A stretch of 64,000 nt of DNA from Duganella aceris (lineage in GTDB: Bacteria; Pseudomonadota; Gammaproteobacteria; Burkholderiales; Burkholderiaceae_D). This document shows positions 12,345-22,477 of this stretch, one piece after another. Both the position numbers and the translations under genes were made by a program. The stretch's first letter is position 1. Every line of letters starts with the position of its first letter. The stretch spans positions 1 to 64,000 of the forward strand of contig NZ_JAADJT010000001.1 in NCBI RefSeq assembly GCF_011090165.1, in the 5' to 3' direction. Under the pieces are notes generated by a model, which had not been told where the DNA came from, searched no databases, and saw only the letters and a list, made by a program, of their open reading frames with translations.

Positions 12345-14573
12345 ATGCGCATCCGAACTCCCCTGTTACCGGCCGTTGGCGCCACCCTGATCTGCACCTT
12401 GTTGTCGGCCTGCGGCGGCGGTGGCGGCGGCAGCACCGCCACGCCGCCGGTGGTCACGCCCCCCGTGGTCACGCCGCCGGCGGCGCAGACCGTCAGCCTC
12501 GGCCTGTCGGGCAGCAATATGCTGGCCGCCGCGCCGGTGACGCTGAACGCCACGCTGGGCCAGAGCGCCGACGTCGCCTGGAGCCTGGGCAGCGGCAATC
12601 CGGGCACGCTGTCGGCCGCCAGCGGCGGCAGCGTCAGCTACACGCCGCCGGCCGCGCGCGTCGGCGCGATCACGCCGGTGACCATCACCGCCACCTCGTC
12701 AGGCGTCAGCCAGAGCCTGCGGCTGGCGCTGTATCCCGATCCCGGCGCGCCCGGCCTGAGCCTGCTGGCCGGCTCGCTCGGCGGCCGCGCCATCATCGAC
12801 GGCAGCGGCGCCGACGCCCGCTTCAACCAGATCGCCGCCATCACGCCCGACGGCGTCGGCGGCTTCATCGTGGCCGACCTCGGCGACAACGTCGGCGGCG
12901 ACGCCACGCTGCAATATCCGACCGCCATCCGCCAGGTCAGCGCCGCCGGCGTGGTGCTCACACTGGCCAGCCCGGCCTTCGGCCATGCCGACGGCAGCGG
13001 CGCGCAAGCCAGGCTGGGCAAGGTGGCCTCGGTGGCGGTCGCGCCCGACCGCAGCATCTATCTGATCGACAATGACGGCAGCGGCAGCTATCTGCGCCGC
13101 CTGACCCGCGACGGCGCGCTGAGCACCATCGCTCCGCTAAAGCCGGCGCTGAATTTCAGCGCCAACGCCAGGGTGGTGGTCGACAGCGGCGGCCGCGTCA
13201 CCGTGCTGAACTGGCTGACCGCCTACACCGTCAACAACGGCGCACTGGTGCGCCTGGCCGGCAGCGAGGAAGGCGGCAGCGGCAGCGTGGACGGCGCCGA
13301 CGGCGCAGGGCGCTTCAGCTACATCAACGACGCGCTGGCCGACAGCGCCGGCAACCTCTACCTGATCGACGGTCACAGCATCCGCAAGCTGACGCCGGCC
13401 GGCGTGCTCAGCACCGTGGCCGGGGTCGCCGCCTCCGACGGCGCCAACAACGCCATCGACGGCAGCGGCAACGCGGCCCGCTTCGGCAACGCGGTGTCGC
13501 TCTCGATCACCCCGGCCGGCAATCTGCTGGTGCTCGACCGCGACAGCACCGCCGGCCGCAGCGGCTATCTGCTGCGCCAGGTGACGCCGGCCGGCGTGGT
13601 CACCACGCCGTACCGCGGCGCCGATCCGGTCGACTACGGCCTGCAGGCGCCGGCCGGCACCGAGACCGCCAACGGCCTGCTCAGCGTGGGCAGCGGCGGC
13701 GCCATCGTGCTGGCCAGCAAAGGCCAGTTGCAGACACAGCAAAGCGCCACCGGCGCCACGCTGCTGGCCGGGCTGGAAGGCGACAGCGGCAAGGACAAGG
13801 ATGGCCAGGGCGCGGCGGCGCGCTTCAACATCCCGACCATGCTGGCCGCCGACCTGAGCGGTAACGTGTTCGTGCTGGAACGCGCGCCGGTCGACGCCTC
13901 CGGCTATCAGACCGAGAGCGCCGGCATTTACCTGCGCAAGATCAGCCTCGGCGGCGAGGTCACCACGATTCCGGTCAGCAGCTCGCTGCTGGCCAGCGGC
14001 ATCGCCGCCGATGGCGAAGGCAATGTCTACATCTCGTCGCGCTGGCCGAAGGGCACGCTGGGCGGCGTCGCGCCGGGTGGCCTGATCTATAAAGTCACGT
14101 CGCAGGGCGTGGTCGCCACGCTGGCCGGCGGCGCCGCCACCGGCACGCCGGCCGGACCGCTCGACGGCGCCGGCGCAGCCGCCGCCTTCAGCACCCGGCC
14201 GGTGCTGAACGGCATCGACGCGGCCGGCAATCTGTATGTGACCGACACCAACACCAACGTCAATCCGAGCCAGATCAGCTACCGCAAGGTCACGCCCAAA
14301 GGCGAGGTCAGCACCATCGCCGCCCTGCCGGCCGGACTCAACAAGGCGCCCGACGGCAATACCTACACGGTCGACCGCGACGCTTCGGTGGTGTACCGCA
14401 TCGGCGGCGACGGCGGCAAGACCGTCGCCGCCGGCGTGCTGAAGGCGCGCGGCACCCGCCTCGGCGCGCTGCCCGGCGGGCTGGACACGCCATACAGCGT
14501 GGTCCCGACCGGCCCCGGCAGCTTCGCCGTGATTTCCGGCTCGGCCGTGCTGCGGCTGGTGGTGCCGCACTAA
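12345..14573 (+). CDS. NHL-repeat lipoprotein
   Basis: A 742-residue predicted lipoprotein. The signal peptide ends in the lipobox LLSAC (C23), followed by a GGGGGGS spacer, a PPVVTPPVVTPP repeat and an Ig-like stretch. The rest is about six NHL-type blades, each with a DGxGxxAxF turn, an xGNLYVxD strand and an RKxTPxGxVSTxA strand (for example around residues 320-360). This implies a beta-propeller on the outer membrane. NHL propellers usually bind protein or glycan; no ligand is evident. It is divergent from the ABC importer and convergent with the M48 gene 24 bases away. Confidence 0.85.
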   Translation: MRIRTPLLPAVGATLICTLLSACGGGGGGSTATPPVVTPPVVTPPAAQTVSLGLSGSNMLAAAPVTLNATLGQSADVAWSLGSGNPGTLSAASGGSVSYTPPAARVGAITPVTITATSSGVSQSLRLALYPDPGAPGLSLLAGSLGGRAIIDGSGADARFNQIAAITPDGVGGFIVADLGDNVGGDATLQYPTAIRQVSAAGVVLTLASPAFGHADGSGAQARLGKVASVAVAPDRSIYLIDNDGSGSYLRRLTRDGALSTIAPLKPALNFSANARVVVDSGGRVTVLNWLTAYTVNNGALVRLAGSEEGGSGSVDGADGAGRFSYINDALADSAGNLYLIDGHSIRKLTPAGVLSTVAGVAASDGANNAIDGSGNAARFGNAVSLSITPAGNLLVLDRDSTAGRSGYLLRQVTPAGVVTTPYRGADPVDYGLQAPAGTETANGLLSVGSGGAIVLASKGQLQTQQSATGATLLAGLEGDSGKDKDGQGAAARFNIPTMLAADLSGNVFVLERAPVDASGYQTESAGIYLRKISLGGEVTTIPVSSSLLASGIAADGEGNVYISSRWPKGTLGGVAPGGLIYKVTSQGVVATLAGGAATGTPAGPLDGAGAAAAFSTRPVLNGIDAAGNLYVTDTNTNVNPSQISYRKVTPKGEVSTIAALPAGLNKAPDGNTYTVDRDASVVYRIGGDGGKTVAAGVLKARGTRLGALPGGLDTPYSVVPTGPGSFAVISGSAVLRLVVPH

Positions 14574-14597
14574 GGTTGCGACACTAAGGTTGCCGCG

Positions 14598-15605
14598 CTA
14601 CGGCTGATCCATGGCGGCGCGCACGCGGGCGACGCGCTCGGCGCCGGCCGGGTGGGTGGACAGGTAGGCCGCTTGTCCGCCGTGGTCGCGCTCCAGCTGT
14701 TCAAAGCGCTCGAACGCCAGCATCAGGTGGCGCAGCGGAATGCCGTTGCGCCGCATCATCGCGATCGCGTAATCGTCGGCGTCACGTTCGGCGTCGCGCG
14801 AATATTTCATGTCCAGCACGGCGGCCGGCGCGGTCGCCAGCAGCGCCGAGACGTCGCCGAATAGCAAGGTGGCGCCGCCCGCCACCACCGAACCCTGGAT
14901 GATGCGGCGCGTGATGTGGTGCTGGTGCACATGGCCCAGCTCGTGCGCCAGCACGCCCATCACCGCATCGTCGTCCTTCAGCAGGCGCACCATTTCATCG
15001 GTCAGCACGATGTCGCCGGACGGCAGCGCGAAGGCGTTCGGACCGAAGCGGCTCTTGCGGAACAGCAGCCGCCACGGCGGGCCGTCGCCCTGCGGCGGCG
15101 CCAGTAGCCGGAAGCGCTGCTCCAGCTCGGCTATGCGCTGGTCGGAAAAACGCGACGGCTCGAACATGTGGCGGTCCAGCACCTCCATCACACCCTGCCC
15201 CAGCTGACGCTCCATGCTGGGCGGCATGGCGCGCGCCAGCCAGTCCGCCGCCGCCGGCAGCACGTAGGCGTAGCCCAGGCCCAGCACCGCGACGGTGCCG
15301 GCCGCCGCCGCCAACGCGCCGCGCCAGCTTTGCTGGATGCGCACCACCCAGCCGTCGCTGTGCCCGGTACGCTGCAGCATCGCCTCGATGCCGGCCAGGT
15401 CGCGGATTTCCAGATAGGCGCCGTCGGCGAAGGTCACCTTGCGCAAGGCATGGCGGCTGCGCTCCGACACGCGCAATTCGGCCAGCGGGCTGTCGCGCTC
15501 GGCCTCGCCGCGCACCTGCGCCACGCCGTCGTTGACCTGCAGCGTCACCCGGTGCAGGCGCGAGCTGCGGCCGTCGAAATAACTGGCGTCGACGATATCG
15601 CTCAT
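14598..15605 (-). CDS. M48 family membrane metallopeptidase
   Basis: A 335-residue zinc protease. Residues 1-95 form a soluble N-terminal domain and about 97-118 a transmembrane helix. The catalytic domain follows, with HELGH (H221, E222, H225) and a downstream RDAERDADD segment giving the third ligand. The layout suggests the protease domain sits in the periplasm, like BepA or Oma1-type quality-control enzymes. The gene abuts the DUF898 gene stop, and this pair is commonly adjacent in proteobacteria. Confidence 0.88.
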   Translation of the reverse strand: MSDIVDASYFDGRSSRLHRVTLQVNDGVAQVRGEAERDSPLAELRVSERSRHALRKVTFADGAYLEIRDLAGIEAMLQRTGHSDGWVVRIQQSWRGALAAAAGTVAVLGLGYAYVLPAAADWLARAMPPSMERQLGQGVMEVLDRHMFEPSRFSDQRIAELEQRFRLLAPPQGDGPPWRLLFRKSRFGPNAFALPSGDIVLTDEMVRLLKDDDAVMGVLAHELGHVHQHHITRRIIQGSVVAGGATLLFGDVSALLATAPAAVLDMKYSRDAERDADDYAIAMMRRNGIPLRHLMLAFERFEQLERDHGGQAAYLSTHPAGAERVARVRAAMDQP

Positions 15606-16651
15606 CAGATCGACAGGTCGAAGTCCATCATATCGGTCGCGCCGACGCCGGTGGCCGAGACGCCGTCGTCGGCGCCGGCCATGAAGTCATCCAGGCCGCC
15701 TTCGGGCAGCAGCGAGATCGACTCCAGGTGGTAACGCTGCCAGCGCACCACGGCGAACGGCATGAACAGGCCCAGCGTGCAGACGATGGCGACGATATTG
15801 GTCAGCGAAATCCACGCCACCGCAGTCCATTTCATTTCCGACGCAAAGCGGTGCGGCCCCAGGCCGGTGTGGTTCCAGATCAGGTTCTGCATCATGTTCA
15901 GGAACACCGGCACCAGCAGCAATAGCCCGACATAGCCGATGCCGATCGCCACCAGCACCCCGGATTTGCCGATCAGCGCGGTCAGCACGCCGCCGAGGAA
16001 GGCGCACAGCACGCCGCCGGCGATGGCCAGGCCGACCACGATGGCGTAGCGCTTGTAGAAGCTGCCGACGCCGGCGTCGAACGAGAAGTGGTGGGCGCCG
16101 TAGCGGCTCTCGGTATGCTGGAAGCGCTTGATGCGCTGGTGCACGAACGGCAGCGCCAGCATCAGGCTCACCACGTACAGGATGGGCAGCAGCAGGAAGT
16201 GGAAGTAGGCGCTTTTGAGCGTGCCGTCGAAGCCGAAGCGTATGCCGCGATAGCTGGTGTAGAACAGGCGGAACTTCAGGCTGTTCCAGACCAGCCACGG
16301 CATCACCGCCGCCATCAGCAGCATCATGATCACGCCGGCCAGCGGCGAGAACTGGAACGCCAGGTTGTAGCCGCCGAACAGCAGCAGCGCGATGATGCGC
16401 CCCTTCAGGATCGGGATCGGCTTGCCGTGGTACTCGAAACTGGCGCCGGCCAGCTCGGTGCAGGAATACATGTATTGGTTGCGCCGCACCTTGGCCCAGG
16501 CCGAATAAATCCCCAGCGTGGCGATGGTCAGCAGCAGGTTGACGATCCAGATGCGGAAATACTCGCTGCCGCTGGCGTGAAACTTGATCCGCTGCGGGCC
16601 GCTCGGCGCGGACTCGGCGACGGCCGGCGCGGATTCCAGAAACTGCTCCAT
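15605..16651 (-). CDS. DUF898 (YjgN-like) polytopic membrane protein
   Basis: A 348-residue integral membrane protein with about eight helices. It carries the DUF898 hallmarks FHASGSEYFRIWIVNLLLT near the N-terminus and further sequences ending KFRLFYTSYRGIRFGFDG. The function of the family is not established. It is the first gene of a two-gene unit with the M48 protease, which may act on or with it. Confidence 0.85.
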   Translation of the reverse strand: MEQFLESAPAVAESAPSGPQRIKFHASGSEYFRIWIVNLLLTIATLGIYSAWAKVRRNQYMYSCTELAGASFEYHGKPIPILKGRIIALLLFGGYNLAFQFSPLAGVIMMLLMAAVMPWLVWNSLKFRLFYTSYRGIRFGFDGTLKSAYFHFLLLPILYVVSLMLALPFVHQRIKRFQHTESRYGAHHFSFDAGVGSFYKRYAIVVGLAIAGGVLCAFLGGVLTALIGKSGVLVAIGIGYVGLLLLVPVFLNMMQNLIWNHTGLGPHRFASEMKWTAVAWISLTNIVAIVCTLGLFMPFAVVRWQRYHLESISLLPEGGLDDFMAGADDGVSATGVGATDMMDFDLSI

Positions 16652-16764
16652 ACATGCTCTCCATGGTTGTCACCTGCGAAGCCATGACGATGCCCTGCCC
16701 TTGCATTATTGTCAATAAGAAATTGTACTTTTTTGGCAATATCGCGCGCGGCGGCGGCACATGG

Positions 16765-16792
16765 TTGGCCGGCGGGCGCGATGGGGTAAAAT
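16765..16792 (+). promoter_or_regulatory. possible sigma-70 promoter of ffh
   Basis: TTGGCC (16765-16770) and TAAAAT (16787-16792) are separated by 16 bases, and the TAAAAT lies 50 bases before the ffh start. The -10 is good and the -35 moderate. This was read by eye only. Confidence 0.35.
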
Positions 16793-16841
16793 GGCGGCCA
16801 TTGTCCGGCCGTGCGCCGGCTCCACCTACAGACTGTTGACC

Positions 16842-18209
16842 ATGCTAGATAATCTTACCCAACGCCTTGCCAAGGTCGTTAAAACCATGCGCGGCGAGGC
16901 CCGCCTGACCGAAGCCAACACCGCCGAGATGCTGCGCGAAGTGCGCATGGCGCTGCTGGAGGCCGACGTCGCCCTGCCGGCGGTGCGCGACTTCATCGCC
17001 AAGGTCAAGGAAAAGGCCCTGGGCGAGGAAGTGATCTCCTCGCTGACGCCGGGCCAGGCGCTGGTCGGCGTGGTGCAGCGCGAGCTGGCGGCGCTGATGG
17101 GCGCCGACCTCGGCCCGGAGGCGTCGCAGCTGAGCTTTGCGCAGCAGCCGCCGGCGATCATTCTGATGGCCGGTCTGCAGGGCGTGGGTAAAACCACCAC
17201 CGTCGGCAAGCTGGCCAAGTACCTGAAGGAAGAAAAGAAGAAGAAAGTGCTGACCGTCTCGGCCGACGTGTACCGTCCGGCCGCGATCGCCCAGCTGCAA
17301 TCGGTGACGGCCCAGGTCGGCGCCGACTTCTTCCCGTCCACCGCGCAGGACAAGCCGGTCGACATCGCGCTGGCCGCGCTGGACTGGGCCAAGAAGCACT
17401 ACCACGACGTGCTGATCATCGACACCGCCGGCCGGCTCGGCATCGACGAGGCGATGATGGCGGAAATCGCCGCCGTGCACGCCGCCGTCAAGCCGATCGA
17501 AACCCTGTTCGTGGTCGACGCCATGCTGGGCCAGGATGCGATCAACACCGCCAAGGCCTTCAACGACGCGCTGCCGCTGACCGGCATCGTGCTGACCAAG
17601 CTGGACGGCGACGCCCGCGGCGGCGCGGCGCTGTCGGTGCGCCACATCACCGGCAAGCCGATCAAGTTCGCCGGCGTGTCGGAAAAGCTGGACGGGCTGG
17701 AAGCGTTCGATCCGGCGCGCATGGCGTCGCGGGTGCTGGGCATGGGCGACATCATGGCGCTGGTGGAAGAGGCGCGCAAAGGGGTCGACAGCAAGGCGGC
17801 CGCCGACCTGGCCGCCAAGGTCAAGTCGGGCGGCAAGTTCGACATGAACGACTTCAAGGCGCAACTGGGCCAGATGAAGAAAATGGGCGGCATGGCCAGC
17901 CTGGTCGACAAGCTGCCGGCGCAGTTCCAGCAGGCCGCCGGCGGCGCCAACATGGACCAGGCCGACAAGCAGGTGCGGCGCATGGTCGGCATCATCGACT
18001 CGATGACGCCGCAGGAACGCGCCAAGCCGGAGCTGATCAAAGCCACCCGCAAACGCCGCATCGCGGCCGGCGCCGGGGTCCAGGTGCAGGAAGTGAACCG
18101 CATGCTGACCCAGTTCGAGCAGATGCAGACCATGATGAAAAAGCTCTCGGGCGGCGGCATGATGAAGATGATGCGCTCGATGAAGGGGATGATGCCGGGC
18201 ATGCGCTAA
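16842..18209 (+). CDS. ffh: signal recognition particle GTPase Ffh
   Basis: The protein subunit of the signal recognition particle, which with 4.5S RNA delivers membrane proteins to FtsY and SecYEG. The 455-residue protein has an N-domain helical bundle, the G-domain (GLQGVGKT near 107-114, then DTAGR and TKLDGD) and a methionine-rich M-domain (MMKKLSGGGMMKMMRSMKGM at the end) that binds signal sequences. The start is the ATG at 16842, the standard MLDNLTQRL beginning; the frame is open upstream but not conserved. Confidence 0.97.
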   Translation: MLDNLTQRLAKVVKTMRGEARLTEANTAEMLREVRMALLEADVALPAVRDFIAKVKEKALGEEVISSLTPGQALVGVVQRELAALMGADLGPEASQLSFAQQPPAIILMAGLQGVGKTTTVGKLAKYLKEEKKKKVLTVSADVYRPAAIAQLQSVTAQVGADFFPSTAQDKPVDIALAALDWAKKHYHDVLIIDTAGRLGIDEAMMAEIAAVHAAVKPIETLFVVDAMLGQDAINTAKAFNDALPLTGIVLTKLDGDARGGAALSVRHITGKPIKFAGVSEKLDGLEAFDPARMASRVLGMGDIMALVEEARKGVDSKAAADLAAKVKSGGKFDMNDFKAQLGQMKKMGGMASLVDKLPAQFQQAAGGANMDQADKQVRRMVGIIDSMTPQERAKPELIKATRKRRIAAGAGVQVQEVNRMLTQFEQMQTMMKKLSGGGMMKMMRSMKGMMPGMR

Positions 18210-18388
18210 GCGGCGAAAAAGCGTTGTTTACGCCTCTTGAAGGTGCGTGCGCGCCCGGAAGCCAGCATTTACGTGGTGTTTCCGGGAAAAAACGCGAAAA
18301 ACACTTGCATAAGGCTTAAATCACCACCAATATTAGCCGGTGCGATCAATTGCGCAATTTTCCATGTGTTCGTTAAGGAGGCTCGAAG

Positions 18389-18781
18389 ATGGCAACAGCC
18401 AAAAAAACCCCAGCAGCACCCGCTAAGAAGCCAGCGGCAGCGAAACCTGCAGCCGTCAAAAAAGCAGCACCAGCAAAAGCAGCAGCGAAACCAGCAGCAG
18501 TGAAAAAAGCAGCCGCCCCGGCCGCAGCGCGCAAACCGAACGCCGCATTCATGAAAGCGATGACCCCATCGACCGTACTGGCCGCCGTGGTCGGCGCCGC
18601 TCCGCTGCCACGCACCGAAGTGACGAAAAAAGTCTGGGATTACATCAAGAAGCTCGACCTGCAAGATCCGGCCAACCGCCGCATGATCAACGCCGACGAC
18701 AAGCTGAAAGCCGTATTCGGCGGCAAAGCCCAAGTGTCCATGTTCGAAATGACCAAGCTCATTTCCGACCACCTGAAATAA
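18389..18781 (+). CDS. SWIB/MDM2-domain protein with histone-H1-like tail
   Basis: A 130-residue protein. Residues 1-50 are a low-complexity Lys/Ala/Pro tail built from KKPAAAKPAAVKKA-like units, as in histone H1 or bacterial HctB/AlgP tails. Residues 55-130 form a SWIB fold (LPRTEVTKKVWDYIKKLDLQ, ending in FEMTKLISDHLK). Such proteins occur in chlamydiae and many betaproteobacteria and are thought to act on nucleoid structure, but function is not settled. A strong RBS (AAGGAGG) lies 7 bases upstream, suggesting high expression, and an intrinsic terminator follows. Confidence 0.9.
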   Translation: MATAKKTPAAPAKKPAAAKPAAVKKAAPAKAAAKPAAVKKAAAPAAARKPNAAFMKAMTPSTVLAAVVGAAPLPRTEVTKKVWDYIKKLDLQDPANRRMINADDKLKAVFGGKAQVSMFEMTKLISDHLK

Positions 18782-18809
18782 GCGCAGCGGCCGACCAGCC
18801 GCGCCGGAG

Positions 18810-18846
18810 ATGCCGCCCTCGCCCACGCGACGGCGGCATTTTTTTA
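18810..18846 (+). terminator. intrinsic terminator of the SWIB gene
   Basis: An 8-bp stem ATGCCGCC/GGCGGCAT is followed by a run of T from 18839. The T-run overlaps the stop codon of the opposing lytic transglycosylase gene. Confidence 0.8.
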
Positions 18847-19443
18847 TTTCCAGTTGTTCCAGGCCGATAGCACGGCGTTCGGATAGTCGGGCTTGCCCCG
18901 GCTGCCGTTGTAGCGGCCCAGCGCCAGGTACAGGTTGCCGGCCTCCATGTCGAGGTACATGCGCAGGATGGCGCAGCCGTAGCGCAGGTTGGTTTGCATG
19001 TCGAACAGCGCGCGCCGGTTGCGGTCGCCGATGACGTTGGTCCAGAACGGCATCACCTGCATGTAGCCGCGCGCGCCGACGATCGACACCGCGTATTTGC
19101 GGTACGCCGACTCCACCTGGATCAAGCCCAGCACCATGCCCGGATCGAGCCCGGCGCGGCGCGCCTCGTACCAGACCGTGGACAGGAATTCGGCGCGGGT
19201 CTGCTCGTCCGGCAGCTTGCGCTGCAGGCGCGACGACATCTGCGCCAGCCAGGCTTGGTAGCGCACGCGCTCGTCCTCGGTACGGAAGCTGGGACGCGGC
19301 GGGGTGGCGTCCTTGATGGCGTTCGACAGCGCCAGCCGCACCGAGTCGGCCAGCGCTTCCTCCTTCTGGTTGCCGGCGTGGACGGCGCCGGCGGCGAACG
19401 TCGTCGCCAGCAGCGCCACGCCCAGCGTGCGCATCACCTTCAC
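18844..19443 (-). CDS. secreted lytic transglycosylase, SLT family
   Basis: A 199-residue periplasmic muramidase-like enzyme that cleaves peptidoglycan between MurNAc and GlcNAc. It has a signal peptide to about residue 23 and the catalytic E111 in [28 protein letters not shown] and the ALGRYNGS segment complete the SLT fold. The GTG at 19443 overlaps the proS stop (GTGA); an ATG three codons in is the alternative. It is probably co-transcribed with proS. Confidence 0.9.
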   Translation of the reverse strand: MKVMRTLGVALLATTFAAGAVHAGNQKEEALADSVRLALSNAIKDATPPRPSFRTEDERVRYQAWLAQMSSRLQRKLPDEQTRAEFLSTVWYEARRAGLDPGMVLGLIQVESAYRKYAVSIVGARGYMQVMPFWTNVIGDRNRRALFDMQTNLRYGCAILRMYLDMEAGNLYLALGRYNGSRGKPDYPNAVLSAWNNWK

Positions 19444-21176
19444 GCCGCCATTTTGCCTTTAATGAAGCCGATCACGTCGGCCACCGGCACGGCGGTCGCC
19501 TCGGTGTCGCGGCGGCCCTGGTATTCCAGGTTGCCTTCCTTCAGCCCACGATCGCCGATCACCACGCGGTGCGGCACGCCGATCAGTTCCCAGTCGGCGA
19601 ACATGCCGCCCGGACGCAGGCCACGGTCGTCGAGGATGACGTCGATGCCGGCCGCCTTGGCTTCCGCGTACAGCGTCTCGGCCGCTTCCTTGACCGCTTC
19701 GCTGCGGTCCATGCCCATCGGGCACAGCACCAGCTCGAACGGCGCCAGCGAGGTCGGCCAGACGATGCCCTTGTCGTCGAAGTTCTGCTCGATCGCGGCG
19801 CCCAGGATGCGGGTGATGCCGATGCCGTAGCAGCCCATCTGCAGCGGCGCCGGCTTGCCGTTCTCGTCGAGGAAGGTGGCCTTCATCGCTTCCGAATACG
19901 CGGTGCCCAGCTGGAACACGTGACCCACTTCGATGCCGCGCTCGATCGCCAGCACGCCCTTGCCGTCCGGCGAGGCGTCGCCTTCGACCACGTTGCGCAG
20001 GTCGGCCACGATGGCCGGCTCGGCCGCGTCGCGGCCCCAGTTGGCGCCGGTGTAGTGGTAGCCGGCGTCGTTGGCGCCGCAGACGAAGTCGGCCATGTTG
20101 GCGACGGTGCGGTCGGCCACCACGGTGACCGGGCCAAGGGTGCCGATCGGGCCCAGGTAGCCGGGCACGCAGCCGTAGACCTCGTCGATCTCGGCCTCGG
20201 TCGAGAAGCGGTGCGCGGCCAGACCGGCGACCTTGCCGACCTTGATTTCGTTCAGCTCATGGTCGCCGCGCAGCAACAACATGAAATACTGTTTAGTCGA
20301 TTTCCCGTCTTTTTCGGTCTCGACCGTCAGCGCGATGGTTTTCACCGTTTGCGCCAGGTCCAGCTTCAGCAGCTCGGCCACGGCTTCGCACTTGGTGGCG
20401 TCCGGGGTCGAAGTCTTGACCAGGTCCTGCGCCGGCGCCGGACGCGCGGCGGCCAGCGGCAGCGCCTCGGCGGCCTCCATGTTGGCGGCGTAATCCGAGG
20501 TCGGGCAGTACACCACCGCGTCCTCGCCGGTGCTGGCGATGACGTGGAATTCGTGCGAACCGCTGCCGCCGATGGCGCCGTTGTCGGCCGCCACGGCGCG
20601 GAACTTCAGGCCGAAGCGGGTGAAGATGCGGGTGTAGGCGTCATACATGACCTTGTACGAGGCTTGCATGCCGGCCAGGTCGCGGTCGAACGAATAGGCG
20701 TCCTTCATGGTGAACTCGCGGCCGCGCATCAGGCCGAAGCGCGGACGGCGCTCGTCGCGGAACTTGGTCTGGATGTGGTAAAAATTCAACGGCAGTTGGC
20801 GGTACGATTTGATTTCCGAACGCACCACATCGGTCATCACTTCCTCGGCGGTCGGCTGGAAGGCGTAGTCGCGGCCGTGGCGATCCTTGATGCGCAGCAA
20901 CTCCGGACCCATCTTGTCCCAGCGCCCGGTCTCCTGCCACAGCTCGGCCGGCTGCACCAGCGGCATCAGCAGCTCAATGGCGGCGGCGTCGTTCATCTCT
21001 TCGCGCACGATGGCTTCGACCTTGCGGATGACTTTCAAGCCCATCGGCATGTAGGTGTAGATACCCGAGCCGAGGCGTTTAATCATGCCGGCGCGCATCA
21101 TCAATTGATGGCTGACGATCTCGGCGTCGGAAGGCGCTTCTTTAAGCGTGGAAATAAAAAATCGTGAGGCGCGCAT
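19440..21176 (-). CDS. proS: prolyl-tRNA synthetase
   Basis: A class II aminoacyl-tRNA synthetase charging tRNA-Pro. The 578-residue bacterial-type enzyme begins [15 protein letters not shown]. It has class II motif 1 around residues 45-75 and motif 2 [16 protein letters not shown]. An inserted YbaK-like editing domain (about 225-390) precedes motif 3 and the anticodon-binding domain. Its end overlaps the lytic transglycosylase gene. The 202-base upstream gap is shared with divergent rppH. Confidence 0.97.
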   Translation of the reverse strand: MRASRFFISTLKEAPSDAEIVSHQLMMRAGMIKRLGSGIYTYMPMGLKVIRKVEAIVREEMNDAAAIELLMPLVQPAELWQETGRWDKMGPELLRIKDRHGRDYAFQPTAEEVMTDVVRSEIKSYRQLPLNFYHIQTKFRDERRPRFGLMRGREFTMKDAYSFDRDLAGMQASYKVMYDAYTRIFTRFGLKFRAVAADNGAIGGSGSHEFHVIASTGEDAVVYCPTSDYAANMEAAEALPLAAARPAPAQDLVKTSTPDATKCEAVAELLKLDLAQTVKTIALTVETEKDGKSTKQYFMLLLRGDHELNEIKVGKVAGLAAHRFSTEAEIDEVYGCVPGYLGPIGTLGPVTVVADRTVANMADFVCGANDAGYHYTGANWGRDAAEPAIVADLRNVVEGDASPDGKGVLAIERGIEVGHVFQLGTAYSEAMKATFLDENGKPAPLQMGCYGIGITRILGAAIEQNFDDKGIVWPTSLAPFELVLCPMGMDRSEAVKEAAETLYAEAKAAGIDVILDDRGLRPGGMFADWELIGVPHRVVIGDRGLKEGNLEYQGRRDTEATAVPVADVIGFIKGKMAA

Positions 21177-21378
21177 ACGGTGAATTCTTTTTAAAAAGAG
21201 AGAGTTATAATCAACCTAATTTTAAAGGATTAGCTGGCTGATGCGTCCATACTTTATACAAATGCGTTCAATTGATGGCCCTTCGACCGTTTTCGTACCG
21301 CGAAAACCCAGCCGAAGTGCGTTTTTGTGGGCAAAAATATAAGCAGGGAGCTCGGTCGCAGAAAGTTTGAGGTGCAAT

Positions 21379-21984
21379 ATGCTCGACCGTGAAGGGTTTC
21401 GGCCCAACGTCGGCATCATCCTGCTAAACGCCCAGAACGAGGTGTGGTGGGGCAAGCGGGTGCGAGAGCACTCATGGCAGTTTCCGCAGGGCGGCATCAA
21501 ATATGGAGAAACGCCTGAGCAGGCGATGTATCGGGAGCTGGAAGAGGAAATCGGTCTGCGGGCCGAGCACGTCAAAATCGTCGGCCGCACGCGCGACTGG
21601 CTGCGCTATGAGGTGCCGGATCACTTCATCAAGCGGGAGATCCGCGGCCATTACCGTGGCCAGAAGCAGATCTGGTTCCTGCTGCGCATGTGCGCCCGCG
21701 ACAACGACGTCAACCTGCGCCTGACCGATCATCCGGAATTCGACGCCTGGCGCTGGCATGAGTACTGGGTGCCGCTGGATGTCGTGATCGAATTCAAGCG
21801 CGATGTGTATCAGCGGGCCTTGCAGGAGCTGTCGCGTTTCCTGACCTGGCCGGCCAACGGCCACGACCGCCGGCACCACGGTTCGCGCTATCTGCGCCAG
21901 CCGCATCCGCCACGGCCGAATCCGGAACCGCCGGGCTCTGTGTGCGGTCCGGCGGACGAGGCCCCGGCCAAGAACGACGGCTAA
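21379..21984 (+). CDS. rppH: RNA pyrophosphohydrolase RppH
   Basis: A Nudix hydrolase that removes pyrophosphate from mRNA 5' ends and so starts RNase E decay. The 201-residue protein has a full Nudix box at residues 38-60 (G38, E44, R52-E53, E56-E57, G59). It also has the RppH-typical start [13 protein letters not shown], and the C-terminal extension is basic and Pro-rich. The ATG at 21379 has GAGGTG 5 bases upstream. A strong terminator follows. Confidence 0.95.
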   Translation: MLDREGFRPNVGIILLNAQNEVWWGKRVREHSWQFPQGGIKYGETPEQAMYRELEEEIGLRAEHVKIVGRTRDWLRYEVPDHFIKREIRGHYRGQKQIWFLLRMCARDNDVNLRLTDHPEFDAWRWHEYWVPLDVVIEFKRDVYQRALQELSRFLTWPANGHDRRHHGSRYLRQPHPPRPNPEPPGSVCGPADEAPAKNDG

Positions 21985-21990
21985 ACCGAA

Positions 21991-22023
21991 GCGGGACAGT
22001 CCAGGGACTGCCCCGCTTTTTTT
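21991..22023 (+). terminator. intrinsic terminator of rppH
   Basis: The stem GCGGG-CAGTC/GACTG-CCCGC has one internal mismatch and is followed by seven T. It lies just after the rppH stop. Confidence 0.88.
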
Positions 22024-22047
22024 GACGCCAGCGGGTACAATATCGCC

Positions 22048-22476
22048 ATGTTCAATCCCTCTTCAGACGACGTCCGCCGTTTCTTTTGCGAGACCTTCCG
22101 CAAGCAGCGGGCCAACGAAATCCTGACGCCGCTCGAAACCATGGCGTCCGACTGGATCCGCCACCACCCCGAGCACCACGACGTGCTGAGCGACGTCGAG
22201 ACCGCGCTGGGCCGCGACTACTCGGTCGAAGGCGCGCAGGCCAATCCGTTTTTGCATTTATCGATGCACTTGTCGATCGACGAGCAGATCTCGATCGACC
22301 AGCCGCGCGGCATCCGCGACGCCGCCACCGCGCTGACCCTGAAGCTGGACGACGCCCACGCGGCGCAGCATGAAATCATGGAATGCCTGGGCGAGATGAT
22401 CTGGAACGCGCAGCGCAACGGCACGCCGCCGGACGGCGACGCGTATATCGAAGCGGTCAAGCGCCGCCTGAAATAA
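22048..22476 (+). CDS. DUF1841 family protein
   Basis: A 142-residue soluble protein starting MFNPSSDDVRRFFCETF, with the family's central HLSMHLSIDEQISIDQPRGI stretch (two His pairs) and a short acidic/basic C-terminal helix. The DUF1841 family is confined to beta- and gammaproteobacteria and has no known function. It is convergent with a cytochrome c pair, separated by palindrome 1. Confidence 0.88.
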   Translation: MFNPSSDDVRRFFCETFRKQRANEILTPLETMASDWIRHHPEHHDVLSDVETALGRDYSVEGAQANPFLHLSMHLSIDEQISIDQPRGIRDAATALTLKLDDAHAAQHEIMECLGEMIWNAQRNGTPPDGDAYIEAVKRRLK

Positions 22477-22477
22477 C

